64,000 nucleotides of DNA from Sphagnum magellanicum. Lineage: Eukaryota > Streptophyta > Sphagnopsida > Sphagnales > Sphagnaceae. Shown here in pieces: positions 12,101 through 24,180 of this stretch (position 1 is its first letter; each line of letters opens with the position of its first letter). The notes under the pieces were generated by a model. It was not told where the DNA came from, did no database searches, and worked only from the letters and a program-made list of their open reading frames with translations. Position numbers and translations under genes: made by a program. The stretch is from assembly GCA_021904315.1 (NCBI GenBank), contig CM038907.1, positions 30,883,223-30,947,222 of the forward strand, written 5' to 3'.

Positions 12101-14695
12101 TCATGATATCTTCTTAAATATTGTACAAAATGTGACTCAAATAAAAGAATGTTAAGATGCAAGGTACATAGATTGAATGGCTTCCACATTAGGCATTTGC
12201 CTCCAACCATGTAATTAGTGTTATTTGACCATAGTAACTATATTAGAAGATGATTTTAAAAGCAAGAATGGAAGACCCAATTGCATTAAATACCAATGGG
12301 TAGTTTAGAATTTTTGCCTAATGTTGAAAGATTTTGCAAATAGATCATTCCACGTTTGAAAAAACCTACAACTGAGAATGTGAAAAGTGATTATATATAT
12401 ATGAAAAATGGGTAGTTGCAAGAGAGGGTGGTTCACTTTTTGTGTCACATTGGACTTTTTATAAAATGTATTTTATTCAAATGCCACAAAGATATGGTAA
12501 AATCATCACTATGGAAATTTTCTTTATGGATTAATATTGTCAAATTGAATAACAATATATATTTGATAATGAAATTCAATAAATATTCACAAAACATATA
12601 GTAATGAACTTTTAAATTGGAATCATGGACTATGCTATGAAATTTGCATGAAAATTCAAATGTGTTTTTTGATATCACTTCATTTCAAGATGATTATATG
12701 GATTCAATATGTGATACACGTTAGAAAAACAAACAAGTATTCCAAAAAAAATTATAAAAAACATGAACCGAAAAATAATTATGGGTGTCCTAATGACCAA
12801 ATTTGAACCTTATTTTCAAAAGTCCTTATTTTAATCATTTTTTGTTGGATTAATGGTTTTATTCCTAGCATGTATGTCAAAGAGTTGTTTAATTAGGCTC
12901 CTGTTCATATACATTTTGTTAGTTCATTAATCAACACATAATCTACATTTAACATTGGTTTATAGGGTTTTTTTTCATTTCAATGTTTAAATGTGAACTT
13001 TTGAAAACTTGCATCTATCAAGAATGAACCTACCCTACAACCACATGAGTGATTTTTCTTAGTGATTTCACAATTGTTTTAAAATCATTAAAAATTTAAA
13101 GTACCTCATGCCATTGACACCACAATGAATTAATTACTTTGGCCATGGAAATTAATTTATACATGCCAACAAGCATTTTGCTAGTAAAATTGTTTACAAC
13201 AAAACACAAAAATAATAATATTCAATTTAAAAGTTGGTAAGTTCATTTCAACTTCCACCTAAGTTAAATATTTGTTGCTTGCATTATAAGTTTACAAATG
13301 TGATTGGTAAGGGAAGTGGTCACAAAATCCATTAAATTATTAAAAACTTAATAAACAATTACAAGCTAACACCATTTTTATTGGCATATAAAGGCCCATT
13401 TATTTGAAAATGTTTGAGAAAAAATATTTGAAAAAGAAAAAAATAAGTTATTTTAAAAAAAATTTGGAGCCCAAAAACTTTGACAAATCCTTTTCACATT
13501 TTGTTTACCTTCAATTATTTTTTACATCTTTTACCCAACCATGGGTTGTTCAATTAGTAAATGGTTGATCATGATGTTCCCTTCATCATTTGTTAAAAAA
13601 ACATAGTTTTTGCATCTTCATTGACCATGTGATAATAAAGAGCAAACATGTTTCTTGCTAAACAAAATATTATTCAATGATTTACAACAATGGTGACATT
13701 TAAACTTGAAAGACCATTTGTCTTTCTTTTCGAAACTTAAAACCTTTTTCTAACAAATCATGGGGTGTATTTCATAAATCAACTTGAAACAATTTAAAAG
13801 TAAAATGTTAATGAGTTGTATACATGTTCATTTTATGTTCATTAAAATGGAACACCATGAAACTCCTACTTCTACCATTGAAGGCCCAAATTGTGGACTT
13901 TTTATTATTTCATATTAAATATGAAAATTTACCATTTTCTTTTGACTAATTAGATGAAATTATCTCAATTTACTTGTAACCCAATTTACTTGAAAGAAAT
14001 GAGCTTGATTTGTAATCAACAAATTTGCAAAATATAAAAGTAGGGCTATGGGTCAATGCTTTAAATATCTGAAGTGTTAACATAACATAATAGAGTTAAA
14101 AACACTATGGGACCATATTTGATGTGTCTAATAACTTCCATATATGAAAAAGGGAATAATGAATGAATACAATATTTTGAAGACATGTGTTGTTGTGATT
14201 TGAAATTAGGTAGGATAATGTAGATATGTTTATCAATTGAAATCTTGTTGCCTACTTTACTAACATTTATGTCAAAAATGCACCCATTAAACTAAGAAAA
14301 AATGGCTTTTTTTTAACCAAAAAGTTTTCAAATGCATGTCATTTTCAACTATGTTACAACTTTATATCTTTTTTTATATTTACAAAAATTCCATGTGATT
14401 GCCAACTAAGTTGATTCATATACTAATTTGGTACAAAGTTTAGAACGAGCCTCAATTGAGGGGTCACATTCAACATATTTTTGGTGTCAACTAACTTCCC
14501 AATTTAACTATAGTTGACACATCAACTTGAGATATCATGTCATGAAATGTCATATAATTGTTGAATGAAATGGTTACATCATAAATTGTTTGTTTGATTA
14601 TTTTGGCAATCTTGTTTTAGGGATGGATGGAAAAAATACTAGGTGAGATGAATGAAATAATGTGCACATTTGCAACTTTACATCCAAGCAAACTC
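9141..14695. other. AT-rich intergenic DNA, no gene seen
   Basis: Over 5 kb of AT-rich sequence with only short, uncharacteristic frames. A run of 20 T lies at 9884-9903. Frames of 60-85 codons at 11103-11629 and 12416-12678 have AT-biased composition and no recognised motif, so they are not called. Confidence 0.6.
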
Positions 14696-14699
14696 CTTT

Positions 14700-16500
14700 A
14701 GACCCTTTTAAAATACATATATACATAGGTATACATAGATTTATACTTAGCTTAATTATGTAGGTGGTTTAAGTTAAATTACCTATCTATAAAGCTTAGT
14801 TTATGATGTATGTATTATATGAGTAGCCTAACTTATATACATGGCCTAATTCTAAAACTAGCTTAGGTGCTAAATGGCATGGCCTAGGTTTAGGCCTAGG
14901 TCCCATGTGCCATATACATGTGGTCTAGGCATAGGTGCCACATAAGCCATGTTAATTAATAGGTTAGGTGAATTAGTAGGTAGTAATTATATAAGTTAAA
15001 TTAATAGGGAGTAGGTTAAACTAGGTAATAGTTGTTGGTAGGTAGTTTATTGGTTAATAAATAAGGTTAATAGGTAATAGGTTAAATTATGTATTAGCAG
15101 TTGGTAGGTCATACTTTAAGTTAGGTTAAGTAGGTAGTTAGGTAGTAGTTGTGATTAAAATGTTCATCCCATATCGTTTGTTTTCCATCTCAATTTTCTA
15201 AGCTATATAAGGAGGTACATTAGGAACATTGGAAAACACAAAAAACATTACAATGGAAATGTCATTTGGGATGAGTAAAAAAAAGGTTCAATTTTAAAGG
15301 TTAAACTCAAAATGATTTTTTTTCCTAACTTAATGCCAAGTAGCTTTAATCTAGGCCTAGCTTAAGTGCCATGTGGCCTAGGTTTAAGTTGAACCTAAAT
15401 GCCACATAGACTATATTCAAGTTTAAGTTTAATTTAAGTGCCACAAGGTGACCTAGGCCTAGCTTATGTGTCATGTGGCTTAGCTTAGGTGCCATGTGGC
15501 CTAACGTACCTACCTACTTCATAAATCACCACATTGAAAATTTTGATAAGTTAATAAAATAGTCACACTTTAGTTACAAATTTGTGCCACATAAATTGTA
15601 TTTATATGATTTGGTTTAAGGATGACCTTGTCATCTTTGATCATATATTTCATCCAAAATTTGATAATGTCATCTTTTACATCATGTTGCTTACAACTAT
15701 TTGTCACTTGTGATTTGTCTTAGATGATTAATGTGAAAATTAAATAATCACATGTTGCTTGCAATTACAAAATAGTTACAAGTGGTAATCACAAATTTTG
15801 ATTTTTCTTTTAGTGTTATATACCTAGCTTACCTACATAGGCTAAGTACATATAAATAGGTAGTTTAGGTATGTAAGCTAAGTACTTATAGGTAGTGTAG
15901 GTATAGGTTATTATATTTATTTACCTATCTAAGGTACATTAAATAATGTGTAACTTAATAATTAGGTACTAATTCTATTGTAATTAGCTCATACATCAAC
16001 TTAATTTTAGTGTATGTATCTAACTACCTATCTAATTATTGTGCCTACATTTTTAATTGCTTAATTACCTAGTTAATGCACCTTCCTTTTAATTACCTAC
16101 CTACTTACCTAATTGGTGCACCTATTTAACTACCTAAAAATAATGTTGTATGACATAAAAAGTTCTAGTGTTACATGGGATGTGGGAATGCTTATCATTC
16201 CCAAAAATTTATCCCCTATTGTTTATCATCTTTTCAAATTTATAAATAATATAAATCAGTGCATTCCAAGCATCCACAAAGCATAAAAATATAAATTTTA
16301 AGATTTTCATTTTGAATGAGCCAATAAATGTTCCTTAAAGGTTAAACTCAAAAGGAAATAGGATTTTCTTAAGTCTAGGCTTAGAATAGGTAGCCTAAGT
16401 CTAAACATAACCTAGGTGCTACATGGCCTAAGTCTAACCTAGGGGTGACACATGCTATTGAGATTTAACATAGCCTAGGCATCACCTAATGCTAAACCAG
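14700..16500. repeat. Degenerate TAGGT/ACCTA-rich tract
   Basis: About 1.8 kb is dominated by words such as ttaggt, taggtag and cctaggtttaggcctaggt. Between 14700 and 15140 the plus strand is mostly TTAGGT/TAGGTAG. Blocks at 14870-14950, 15340-15510 and 16370-16490 share a longer word built on CCTAGG and gtgccatgtggcct. Between about 15900 and 16130 the complement (acctacctac-like) prevails on the plus strand. It is an old expanded microsatellite or satellite with mutated units, and no protein-coding frame is supported. Confidence 0.7.
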
Positions 16501-18780
16501 TGGGTGAGCCTATAATTAGCTTAGTTGTAACATATATAAACTTGTAATTCAAAATTTGATAATGTCATGCAATGTCAATGAATGAAGTTCATGCACTAGT
16601 GGGTTATAGTTGAAAATGATCTTTGATTATACTGGTAACTATCATTTGCAATTAAAATGGTTATTGTCATGGTGTCGACATGTGGTTGTTGTTTTCAATT
16701 ATAATGTCATTCTTGACTTATACTTGTCAACTTTTTTGATGTGTTGTTGAAAAAAAAGTTTCAATTGCAAAAACAATTGGAATTGTAACTATTTGTTTTC
16801 AACTAGACTTTTAGTTGAAGACAGGTTGAAAGCCCAATTACAAATATGGGGTTTTTTTTAAAGGCATGCATAAAACCACAAAGCTTCCATTTGTTCCTCC
16901 TATCATAAATCATTTCCCCTCCTCTACATCACATTTCAAAACAACCAAATAAACCTCCCCAATATAATAACATTAAAGCCATGTTATATATATATACAAT
17001 ATATATTATATATTTCAAACTTGCCACAAAACATCATTTCACCATGTTCTTCCGTTTCAAAACCTCAAATGAAAAAGAGATAATAAATCTATATGTGGGA
17101 TTGAAAAAATATGTTTGTACAAAAGGAAGTGGAAAGATGAAACCTAGAATGAATAAACCTTTTACAACAATGGTTGAAGATGACTTATAGGTTTAAGTTG
17201 ATGGACCAAACATTGAAAACAAACTAGCCCAATATGTGTGTAATAAATAAATGTTGTATATAATTCTTTAAAAAAAAAGTTCTTTTAGCTTTTAATCATA
17301 TCTATTCATCCATTTACATATTCACAAATAACAAAAGTTCCCTTTATCATTTCCACACTTACAAAACTTCTTCATCTTTGAGGTTTGCACCACCATCATT
17401 GTGGTAAACACATTTGTATCACTATCAAGTTTCCAAAATACAACACCATATAACCATCTATTATAAAAGATTCCATGACCAAAATGTTTATCAAGTCATG
17501 AATTATTAGCCATAACCTTCTACATTTCTATCATTAATGACATGCTAGCTAGCATGAGGAACAATGTTGACCTTTCATTGGCCCAATGGTAACATAACCT
17601 CTATTGCATAGATAAATGTTTCCATGACATCTCCTTACATAGATGAAAGACTACGTCTTATATTTCAAGATAATGGTTATGTCCAATACTTGGTTCAAAG
17701 TCACCAGCTATGGGAAGTAACCTTGAGGTTCCATACCTTAGCTATTTTTGTTAACCAACGACCTTTTGTCAATTATTTAGTCCACAAACACTTGGGTTAT
17801 CTCTTTTAAGTTTCATTCTCATGTTAGTATTAAAAGGAATGCCATCATTAACAAAATTTTCAAAGTAATGTTTCCACCAACTTCAATATGTCCATCTACA
17901 TCTATCACCTTTCTATATATTTCATCCTACATAGTCGAGATTTTTGCTCAAACCTTATATGTAACATTCATATTAATGACCTTTATGCAATTTTTGCAAG
18001 TATATTAAACCTTTTATAAGTTCACCCATCACAATATTACTCGAGTGAAAGTGCGCCTAACTTTAAAGTTATTACATAATCTTGTTTAATTCATTTAGTT
18101 TTAATTTTAAAAATCATTTAAAATTCAATAACTTTTGTTTTGTTGGTTAAAAAATTACAAATAACAAACATGCACACCACCTTATTGATAAATTTCTAAC
18201 GATACTAACAACAAATATTATATGGGGGGAGGAGGGGTGGAGAGAAAAATGGGAGGGTTATGACATTCTCACATCCAAACTAAATTTTAAAAAGCCCATT
18301 TTAATATATATAGATATATATTGATTTATCTTACATTGATCATATCTTACCTTCCCATTCCCATAATTCAACATAAAATTATGTTTACAAAATTAGTAAT
18401 TAGCAATGGTAGAAGCACCATTATGACCATGTGTAAATGGCACTTTAGTTTAAATTAAATTAAATTATTTTTGATTCCCTAGAAGAGGAAAAAAAATTTT
18501 GCTTCAAAAATGTATTAATTTATTTTCCAAATAAAATATTTCACAAAATAATAAAGAAAATTCCCCCAAAAAATTTGTTTAAAAACATCAATGGTGGGAC
18601 ATGCATGCACATTCCTGAAGCATAATGGTTTCATGTGGGCTTGTTTGCATATTTATTTATTTATGTTTGGTAACCTTTACTAGGCATTAATTTATTTGTT
18701 TTAAAAAATTACCAAATAAATTAAAAATCCCTGCCCTAAATAAATTTTCAAGTGTTGGTTTGAAATTTTGGACTTGCCCA
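16501..18780. other. AT-rich intergenic DNA, no gene seen
   Basis: Short AT-rich frames only, for example 16981-17190 and 17624-17809. None shows a domain motif, splice pattern or rise in GC. I see no mobile-element signature. Confidence 0.55.
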
Positions 18781-18810
18781 AATTCCATTACCGAGCACAA
18801 TGGGTACCTA

Positions 18811-18903
18811 TCCTAAACCCTAAACCCTAAAATCGCTCCAACGGTCATGTGCCCGTTACGTACTTGATCTGTCTTTTACACAACTTGCTATCTTTTTCCT
18901 TCC

Positions 18904-18930
<27 letters not shown>
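18811..18930 (+). promoter_or_regulatory. TPX2 promoter or leader: telobox pair and CT microsatellite
   Basis: At 18811-18832 two AAACCCTAA units occur in tandem (taaaccctaaaccctaaaa). A CT-repeat follows at about 18906-18930, ahead of a GC-richer leader. Telobox plus CT-rich leader is a known combination in plant genes expressed in dividing cells. The TPX2 start codon is about 580 bases downstream, so the transcription start is probably between 18850 and 19100. This assignment is inference. Confidence 0.5.
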
Positions 18931-18934
<4 letters not shown>

Positions 18935-19415
18935 TTCCTGGCGAGGCTCGCAACGCAGTTGTACGCTTCGCGTTCGGGAATGTCTCTCGCTGTCTCTCTT
19001 CTGTCTCTTCTGTCTCTCTGCCTTCGCGTGAAGCAGTTGCGCCATTTTTTTTCTGCTGCAAATTGTGGCTGAGTAATTGCTTTTCATGGTTCTTTAGATA
19101 GGTTTTGTTTTTTGATTATTATTATTGTTATTATTTGGAGGGGAAACTCGCTTGCTGGAGTTTTGAGAGTGCGATGATTTTTTCTGGAGGAGTAGGACTT
19201 GAACGAGTTCTCAACCGGCGTAGTTCGGTTTTCCAAGTGTGATGATATTCGAAAGCGGCTGTGAGAAAGAGAGGAGGAGTTCTCTGGTGCGCGAGCTGGC
19301 TGATTAGATGTGATTTGATTGCTCCTGTTCATTTTGTCTACTGAAAAGGAGAAGGAGGAGGCTGGACTTGAAGAATCTTTTTTTGTGATTGCGAGTGTGA
19401 GGATACCAAAACAAA

Positions 19416-22400
19416 ATGATGGAATCGTTCGAGGTGGATTGCGGTGGACGTCGTTGTCGAGAGAGTTTCGAGACGGATGAGTTTTACGAAAGCATTGAAG
19501 CTCCCAAGTTCTACGACTTCACGGCCCCGGAAGAGCCTATTGATCCTGAAGCCTGGTTCAATGGGAATCCTGGTACGTCTTCACACATGATAAAAGTATC
19601 ATGCCTTGTTGTTCCTCTTTCGTTTCGTCCGTCTTAGAATCCTCTTCCGGTTTCATCGGTCCCACTCTGCTGCGATGTGTCTAATGGAATGTGTGTGCAA
19701 GTCTAGCAAGAGCAGCCGTGCACACGCATATTGAAAATGCATGCCGTTGGTTGAGGACGGAGAGGGTTTAGGGTCCCTGTATACGTAGCTACAGTTGGAC
19801 ACATCTGCTTGTGGAACCAGTTAAGCGGCTTGGAGGACCTAGGATTAGCATGCTTCACTTCCTTCTTCCTCTCGCTCAAAGGTAACAACAAGGACTTAGC
19901 TCAACAAATTGTGTTGTTGTGCAGGAGGTAAGACCAAGAAAGTGACTGAGGTTTTGCGTGCAGTCCACAACCCTAAGATCCAAAAGGTACAGGCTTGTTC
20001 CCTCACAACCTATTCAGAGAGCAAACTCAAAACCAGGCCCAGGGGATGGGCACAAACTAGAGAGTTTTCTTGAATTGTTCCAATATTTTGAGCTTGAAAT
20101 TTTCCTTTAGAAACTTAGGAACAGGTCATTTTGTTGCAGAGATGGTAGATTCTTCAACCTTGAAAGCTGCAACAGTCTGGACATGCCACATTTGACAAAC
20201 TGTGACCACCTGAATTGAGCAAGAATTATCTTCATACAATGATTTACATATCATGATGATGCAGGAAGTGGACAGCAAGACCAAAGATGGACATGGCGGC
20301 AGCTCGCTGGGGAGTCTGCATCAATCCCATTGCAAAAGTCCTGTAGCTGAGAAGGCAGTCAGGTTGATATTCTACCAACAAATCGTTGTTTCTTTGTTGC
20401 TGATTCACAGTCTTAAGCAGCACAATTGTTCATACTGGTATTCCACCTTGTTTTGTGCAATTGGGGAGTATAAGGGGAGGAGGAGTGAAAATTTCTTAAT
20501 GTAAAAGACTTGGGGCTGACTCTTTGATGCAGTGCTGCGGCTGGTGGGGCAAAAAGTCATCAAGGTTCTATCTCAGTCTCTGTATCTCCTCTTCTGATGA
20601 GCAAGTCCTCAAGAAATGGGACCAATATGCATAATAGTCCCTCCAATCATCCCATCTTGGTGGAAAAATTCAGTGAACTTGCTCTCAAATCAACATCAGT
20701 GATGAAGAAGACCCGGCAACCTTCTGAGAATGATGACCCCAATCCAGTTACCAGTATGGCAAGAAATTACGCAGTTGTCACTCCATCACAGCCTGGAAAG
20801 CATTCAAGGAGACCACCACCACCAGCTGTACTCCTGGGACATTTACCAGTCAGCTGCACAACTGACATGAAGTGTGCAGAGGCAGCACTTCCTTCCTCAC
20901 AGCCTCAAACCACTGCTGTTGTTGCTGGGGGGAAGGTTGTTCTTGGAGATGGTGGAAGCAGTATTCTTGTGGATGGGAAGTTGGTTGATCAGTCCTGTGC
21001 CAAAGCTTCACCCTTGAAGAAAGAGATAACAGTTGTGAAGGCTCAGAGATCAAACCATGGTGAGGCAAGATCATCGCCAGCAGCCCTTCTCCGCTCTGCA
21101 CCTCAGGAACATAGCACTCTAGGGACAGGTGCCACTTGCAAAACGCCCATTAAGGAGCCTGCTTCTTCTAAAGTCTTGGAGGATTGCAGTGAACACAAGA
21201 AACTAACAGCAGGCAATGAGCTCACCGCATCACCTTATAGTGGTCACCATTGCCGGTCATCTCGATGTGCTGCAAATGACCCTAACTATAATTCTCCTGC
21301 CTCGATTCCAAGGAAAAAATACCTGATGGCCCGGCAGGGTACTCCTGGTTGCAGGGCTCTCTTTGGTTCTGTCAGAGCCAACCCAGAGTATCAGGAGGCT
21401 GGTAGAGTCCAAAACCATTTGCAACAGATGAAATATCCTTCAGATATCAGCATGTCCAAGGATAGGGTTCCAAATAATGACAATCTTGAAGAGGTGCTAC
21501 TGGCTGCGGCTTACCCACAGTGTGATCAGAAGGAAATGGATGTGCAAAAGACATTGGACATGGAGAAGCTGCAACTTCCAAAGGAAAGTGAACAGCCACT
21601 CTCTGAGCATATTGTGCAAGTGGAGAAGGCTGCAGCTGATCCATTGTGTGATCAGAAGGACATGGGTGTGCAAAAGACATTGGACATGCAGCAGCTGCAA
21701 GAGGAACTTCCAAAGGAATGCAAACAGCCACTCTCTGAGATTGTTGTCCAGGACTCACATGAGGGCTGCAATCCTACAGACATACATCATGCTGTAGTGC
21801 AAGAGGAAAATTCTAAGGCAAGTGTAAGGCCACTTTCTGAGCACCTTGTTGAGGACTTGCAGGAGAATAGCAATCCTGAAGACATGCAGCATGCTAAAGT
21901 GCAGGAGGGAATTTCTAAGGAAAACAAAACGCCAATCTCTGAGCACTTCATCCAGGATACCCAGGAGAGATGCAATCCTTTAGAAGTCACAACTGACTTG
22001 CACTTAGGGAATGGCCAAGAGGTACATTCAGTGAAGGATTCCAACAGTGAAGAGGGGACTTTTACAGAAGCATTAGTTATGGTGAATGATGAGGGAGCTT
22101 CAACAGGAGCACTGTTTGATGTGAGTGACAAAGACATTCCTTCAAGTTTCAAAGAACATCTCTCTATTGAGGATGTTGCTACGAGGCCTTCTTCAGAAGT
22201 AGTTGAGAATCAAAGAGTGATGATTGAAAAGGGGAAAGCAGAGCAACACCTCATGGTGTCCTTCCTCTTCCAATCAGGAAGGAAAAGGTAAATGTCCACA
22301 AAGGCTAACACTGCTTATTTGTGCTCAAAAATTGTAGCTTTGACTGTTCATGTGCTTACCTGGAAAGTCACATCTTCACAGGCTGACTTATTTCCTTGTT

Positions 22401-23804
22401 GCAAACAGAAAGAGCCAAGGGCTAGAATTTGAAGTATGCATCAAAAAAGCAAATTGCTTACATCAAGTGTCAAGCCAACATGTAAGTGAATGCCTGTTGA
22501 TTGACATCAGTGTATTTATATGCAATCGTGACAATTGATATGCACTGCATCATTTGTCTAGCCTGCTCCAGAATGAAGTGGGTTGTGTTACTATAGTCCT
22601 CAAATACCTTTGTTGTTTTCACCAGACCAAAAGTCACACAAAAGAAGCTACATCTGGATGCAAAACTAAGCCACGGAAGAAGTCAACAAACCCTCGACCT
22701 TTCCGGTTGCGTACCCAGGTATAGCACCAGGCCTAGAATTCTCACTTAATTTTCTTGCCTCTGTTCAGGTATATTAGAATCAACTCCCTGCACAAATCAC
22801 TCATTGACCTGTCATTGCTGCCCATGCACAATCTATTAAATGGCTTTACAAGATACAGGGGATCTCTAATTATAGTCTGTGGCACAGGAAAGAGGAGTGC
22901 TCAAAGAAATTGAGTTTAACAAGAAGATGGAGGAGTATCTTGCAGCCAGAGAAGGATTTCTCTCTGCCTTTCAAGGACTTTCAGTGCTTGAACCCCGGGT
23001 GACTATTTAACCAAAACATATGTTCTCTTCCAAGCTCCTGGAACAGATGCCTTGGAAATAAAAGTGACAAATGCTAGAGCCTGTTAAAAAAAATCTTGAA
23101 CAATATGTGTTGTTGCCAACTTCTTTCTTGCAACTTCACAGTAGCTCAACCTATTCCCATGTATCATTGCAGGTTGTAGGTAAACCACCCAGGCAAGTAG
23201 CCAAGGACCCAAGCATGCAGCCCAGACATCATGTGTTCAGTGCCAAACGTGCTGATCCTGCCGAGAAGGTTTAAGACTGCACCTTTCATGATTCCTTGGT
23301 TTCATAGTGAAATCTGTCTGGAGACTAAGGTATCATCAGAATTACATTCTTGCAAAGCCAGGTTATCAACCACTGTGGTAAAATGTTTTGTGGTCACACA
23401 GTTTGCCGTAGTTTTTCTCACAAAATATTCCATAGGTCTCAGAAGTAGCTTATGGAGTATTTTGCTGTATTCAGACACTGTACCTTCTAATAGGATCTTT
23501 GACTTTAAACAGGTGGCTGAAGATGATGGCGCCATGAAAAATGATAAGCAGACAATGATCCATGCACAGAAGATGCCAACATTTGACCATCCATTCAAAC
23601 CACACAGGTGAAGATAGGTTCCATGACTTGTGTATGTGCTTAGTATGTTTGCTCATGGGTATGCTTGACTCTGCTGCAAGGAGTAAGAACATGTTGATTG
23701 ACAGTGCTTTGAATCACAGGTCCACAAAAAAGCTGACAGTTCCACAAGAGTTCAAATTCCACCCAATGAATGGGACACGCACTTGTCCCCTACATAGTCA
23801 ATGA
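19416..23804 (+). CDS. TPX2: TPX2 (targeting protein for Xklp2), spindle microtubule-associated protein
   Basis: TPX2 proteins nucleate spindle microtubules and activate Aurora kinase; they are released from importin near chromosomes. Exons: 19416-19572, 19925-19986, 20265-20362, 20533-22287, 22409-22481, 22626-22718, 22888-22998, 23173-23268, 23513-23607, 23720-23804. All junctions are GT-AG with phase kept, giving 874 aa. Diagnostic pieces are the N-terminal EAPKFYDFTAPEEPIDPEAW (about residues 29-48) and NPRPFRLRTQERGVLKEIEF (about 737-756). The C-terminal block MPTFDHPFKPHR (residues 836-847) is followed by STKKLTVPQEFKFHP. Exon 4 (1,755 bases) encodes a long, probably disordered middle with internal repeats. 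Two adjacent ATGs open the frame; the first is used here. The donor after residue 783 (GTGACT) is weak. The C-terminus stops soon after LTVPQEFKFHP, so a further alternative exon is possible. Confidence 0.9.
21505..21990 (+). repeat. Internal protein-coding repeats in TPX2 exon 4
   Basis: Within exon 4 about four imperfect units of roughly 35-40 codons follow one another (residues about 430-595). Their common core reads PLSEHIVQ, PLSEIVVQDS, PLSEHLVEDL and PISEHFIQDT. The first two units also share CDQKEMDVQKTLDM / CDQKDMGVQKTLDM, and the later ones share CNPTDIHHAVVQEE / SNPEDMQHAKVQEG. All stay in frame. I know of no TPX2 function tied to such repeats. Confidence 0.8.
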
Positions 23805-24180
23805 CCTTCATTATCATCATCATTGGGCCTTGTTGCAATGGCAACATCATGACTGGTGGAGTTGAGAGAATGTACTTGGTTGTCCTAGTCAAACCCAGTT
23901 CTATTAGTATGCTGCTGTTGAGAATGTTAGGTTTGGCATTGAATTTTGTAGATAATTGCAGCACCCATTTTGCTACCCATTAATTATATAAGCTATGATG
24001 ATTCATTCAACAGGGACTTATAAGTTTGGCCATGAAATTGTTAGCAGTTACGAGCATCACTTCTGTAAGACATAAAAACTTCATTGAAGCAGGTGACATG
24101 CATGACATCAAAGGCCGCTACTGCCATGAGGGTATGTGCAGAACTTCTAAGGGCCACCTGCCATCTTCTCCAAGGTAGGC
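23805..24180 (+). other. TPX2 3' region, possible extra 3' exons
   Basis: After the TPX2 stop the sequence stays fairly mixed in composition for about 370 bases. Splice-like signals include an acceptor at about 24092 (gaagcag) and donors at 24131 (gtatgtg) and 24176 (gtaggc). These could be untranslated exons or an alternative C-terminal end. No clear polyadenylation site was chosen. Confidence 0.35.

Noticed and set aside
11103-12678. Several 60-85-codon frames
   Set aside because: AT-driven composition (Asn, Ile, Lys, Phe), no motif, no splice context and no GC rise.
18849-19087. Ser/Leu-rich and Arg/Glu-rich frames on opposite strands
   Set aside because: They come from the CT microsatellite in the TPX2 leader.
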